A stretch of DNA of 8,749 nt from JBBQUP01 sp038212305 (GTDB taxonomy: Bacteria; Bacteroidota; Bacteroidia; Bacteroidales; Marinilabiliaceae). The DNA is taken from positions 1 to 8,749 of the forward strand of contig JBBQUP010000119.1 in the NCBI GenBank assembly GCA_038212305.1. Direction: 5' to 3'. How positions within the stretch are numbered: position 1 is the stretch's first letter; every line of letters starts with the position of its first letter. Positions 7,166-8,749 of the stretch are shown piece by piece. The translations under genes were made by a program, and so were the position numbers. The notes under the pieces are model-generated. The model saw only the letters and a program-made list of their open reading frames with translations. It was not told where the DNA came from and ran no database searches.

Positions 7166-7209
7166 ATATAAAATTAAAATTAGATACCATAGCCAAAACA
7201 AAAATTCTA

Positions 7210-7217
7210 TATCTTTG
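7210..7217 (+). promoter_or_regulatory. Probable -7 element of the merR-nif3 transcript
   Basis: TATCTTTG matches the TAnnTTTG consensus exactly. It lies downstream of the M23 terminator and 52 bases before the MerR ATG, so the expected leader of about 46 bases resembles that of the M23 gene. No TTG is found at the -33 position (CAT at 7188-7190). This could mark a weak or activator-dependent promoter. Confidence 0.45.
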
Positions 7218-7269
7218 AATCAACCCACAATTTCAATCAAAATCTTCATATCAAATAAATCTCATCCCT

Positions 7270-7605
7270 ATGGCGTACAAACAAATGAAAATCGAAAAGC
7301 TTTATTATGCTATAGGTGAAGTTGCAACCATGTTTAACGTAAACACCTCTCTTATTCGCTTTTGGGAAAAAGAATTTGATGTAATTAAACCTCACAAGAA
7401 CAAAAAAGGCAATCGTTTATTTACGCCCCAAGACATTGAAAATTTCCACATTATATACCATTTGGTTAAAGAAAAAGGGCTGACATTAAAAGGAGCAGCT
7501 AAGAAAATGAAAGATAACAAGGAGGATACAATTAATAATTTTGATGTGGTTAAGAATCTCAATGAGATAAAATCGATGCTATTGGAATTGAAAGAAAACA
7601 TTTAA
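7270..7605 (+). CDS. Short MerR-family transcriptional regulator
   Basis: The protein has 111 residues. The N-terminal winged helix-turn-helix shows YAIGEVATMFNVNTSLIRFW (13-32), then a wing with GNRLFTPQDIENF (47-59) and a second helical pair (about 60-80) as in MerR proteins. The tail (about 92-110) is a short amphipathic helix that probably forms the dimerising coiled coil. There is no effector-binding domain and no cysteine anywhere, so metal sensing of the MerR/CueR kind is unlikely. The signal and targets are unknown. Met1 is used as the start; Met6 is an alternative, and neither has a Shine-Dalgarno sequence. The stop lies 43 bases before nif3 with no terminator between, suggesting cotranscription. 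The family call is firm; whether it regulates nif3 or the M23 gene is not shown. Confidence 0.93.
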   Translation: MAYKQMKIEKLYYAIGEVATMFNVNTSLIRFWEKEFDVIKPHKNKKGNRLFTPQDIENFHIIYHLVKEKGLTLKGAAKKMKDNKEDTINNFDVVKNLNEIKSMLLELKENI

Positions 7606-7648
7606 CCTTCCTTGTAACCAACCTACGCTTACTTTAGTTATTTCTATA

Positions 7649-8743
7649 ATGATTGTTGCAGATGTAATTCAACACCTACAAAGCTTCGCTCCATTTTCTT
7701 TGCAAGAAGACTATGATAACAGCGGCCTTTTTTGTGGATCACATGAGGATGAAGTAACTGGGATTCTGATTACCTTAGACATTACTCTACCTATAATAGA
7801 TGAAGCGATTGCAAATAATTGCAACCTCATTGTATCGCATCACCCAATAACATTAGCTGGTTTAAAACAAATATCAGGCAAAAACACCACCGAAAAAATT
7901 ATTATTAAAGCCATAAAAAGCAGTATTGCAATACTATGTGTCCACACCAATGTCGATAAGGTAAGTAATGGAGTTAGCAGCACGATGGCAAAAAAGCTAA
8001 ACCTTAGCGATTGCAGTATTTTAAAACCTGAAGTGGGGTTACTCAAAAAGCTAATCACTTTCGTGCCAAACAAGCAGTTTGAACAAGTTAGAGCTGCCTT
8101 ATTTGAATCGGGGGCAGGCGAAATTGGCAATTACAACTCATGCAGCTATAACACCAGCGGTTATGGCACATTTAAAGCTTTGGAAAATGCCAACCCATTT
8201 GTTGGTGAAATTGATGCCATACACACCGAAGATGAAATTAAACTTGAAGTTGTTTTTCAAAAATGGAAACAAAATCAAATAATTGAAGCACTTCACAATT
8301 CTCATCCATACGAAACACCCGCTTTTGATATTATATCGTTAGATAATACACTTTTAGATATTGGGTATGGTATTATTGGAAAAATAATATCTCCAATGGA
8401 TGAACTAGAATTTTTAAACATTGTAAAGGAAAAATTCAATTGTAAAATTATTAAACACACCGAATTATCAGGCAAACCAATCAAGTCGGTTGCGCTTTGT
8501 GGTGGATCAGGTAGTTTTTTAATCCAATCAGCCATACAAGCAAAAGCAGATATTTTTATCACCGGCGATATTAAGTATCATCAATTTTTTGAGGCTGAAA
8601 ACAAGCTAATTTTAGCAGATATTGGACATTTTGAAAGCGAACAATTCACTAAAGAACTTTTTTTTGAATTACTTACAAAAAAATTCCCTAATTTTGCAAT
8701 CCATTTATCGAAAGTAAATAGCAATCCAATAAAATATTTGTAG
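7649..8743 (+). CDS. NIF3/YqfO-family dinuclear metal-centre protein
   Basis: The 364 residues match the long form of the NIF3 (DUF34) family, in which a PII/CutA-like domain is inserted between the two halves of the metal-binding fold. The metal ligands seen are His64 and His65 in VSHHP, Asp103 in HTNVDKV, and His327 and Glu331 in GHFESE, matching the ligand pattern known from E. coli YbgI. The inserted domain (about 130-235) has GYGTFK (171-176), ANPFVGE (181-187) and HPYETPAFDI (219-228). The C-terminal half has CGGSG (284-288) and TGDIKYH (305-311). Structures show toroidal hexamers with two metal ions per subunit, but the substrate is unsettled: GTP cyclohydrolase-like and metal-chaperone roles have been proposed. 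The gene appears to share a transcript with the MerR gene. It is complete, ending six bases before the window edge. Confidence 0.95.
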   Translation: MIVADVIQHLQSFAPFSLQEDYDNSGLFCGSHEDEVTGILITLDITLPIIDEAIANNCNLIVSHHPITLAGLKQISGKNTTEKIIIKAIKSSIAILCVHTNVDKVSNGVSSTMAKKLNLSDCSILKPEVGLLKKLITFVPNKQFEQVRAALFESGAGEIGNYNSCSYNTSGYGTFKALENANPFVGEIDAIHTEDEIKLEVVFQKWKQNQIIEALHNSHPYETPAFDIISLDNTLLDIGYGIIGKIISPMDELEFLNIVKEKFNCKIIKHTELSGKPIKSVALCGGSGSFLIQSAIQAKADIFITGDIKYHQFFEAENKLILADIGHFESEQFTKELFFELLTKKFPNFAIHLSKVNSNPIKYL

Positions 8744-8749
8744 CCAATG

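Noticed and set aside
7840..8562. Open frames in other frames inside nif3 (minus 7840-8130, plus 8079-8282, minus 8302-8562)
   Set aside because: They overlap a complete, conserved NIF3 frame and have no recognisable domains or start signals of their own.
8747..8749. ATG in the last three bases as the start of a next gene
   Set aside because: The spacing after the nif3 stop would suit a cotranscribed gene, but no coding sequence is visible, so it cannot be supported.
1..8749. Mobile element, CRISPR, phage or defence island
   Set aside because: No transposase, integrase, terminal repeats, spaced short repeats or defence-type domains were seen. Every large frame is a recognised housekeeping or widely conserved family.

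Overview
The window reads as ordinary chromosomal housekeeping DNA from a member of the Bacteroidota. The reasons are the AT-rich composition; start codons without Shine-Dalgarno sequences; several promoters of the Bacteroidota form (TTG, about 19 bp, then TAnnTTTG); and protein features typical of the phylum, such as the N-terminus of the M23 peptidase and the PIN-PhoH architecture. Genus cannot be set from the sequence alone.

Layout, left to right. (1) Positions 2-139 hold the last 45 codons of a plus-strand gene that I do not recognise, with four cysteines. (2) A strong minus-strand terminator (159-189) ends a tandem pair of identical tRNA-Val(UAC) genes (203-277 and 316-390), which have their own promoter at 441-470. 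(3) folC (486-1790, minus) encodes a folylpolyglutamate/dihydrofolate synthase. (4) A PIN-PhoH protein (1851-3173, plus) diverges from folC. (5) A probably bidirectional terminator (3217-3262) separates it from the convergent alaS (3277-5904, minus). (6) A 227-bp divergent region follows, with a good plus-strand promoter (6054-6083) and a possible overlapping minus-strand one. (7) A membrane-anchored M23 peptidase (6132-7106, plus) ends at an intrinsic terminator (7134-7165). (8) A short MerR-type regulator (7270-7605) and a full-length NIF3/YqfO-type dinuclear-metal protein (7649-8743) follow, 43 bp apart, probably as one transcript.

Functionally the genes cover translation (tRNA-Val, AlaS), folate metabolism (FolC), RNA processing (PIN-PhoH, inferred), cell-wall remodelling (M23 peptidase), and two conserved proteins of less certain role (MerR-like and NIF3-like). 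All the complete CDSs look intact, with their key catalytic or metal-binding residues where I could check them. There is no sign of a mobile element, phage, CRISPR array or defence system, and I do not find a previously undescribed system. The points most worth a second look are the divergent alaS/M23 promoter region, the minimal MerR regulator paired with nif3, and the unidentified Cys-containing tail at the left edge.
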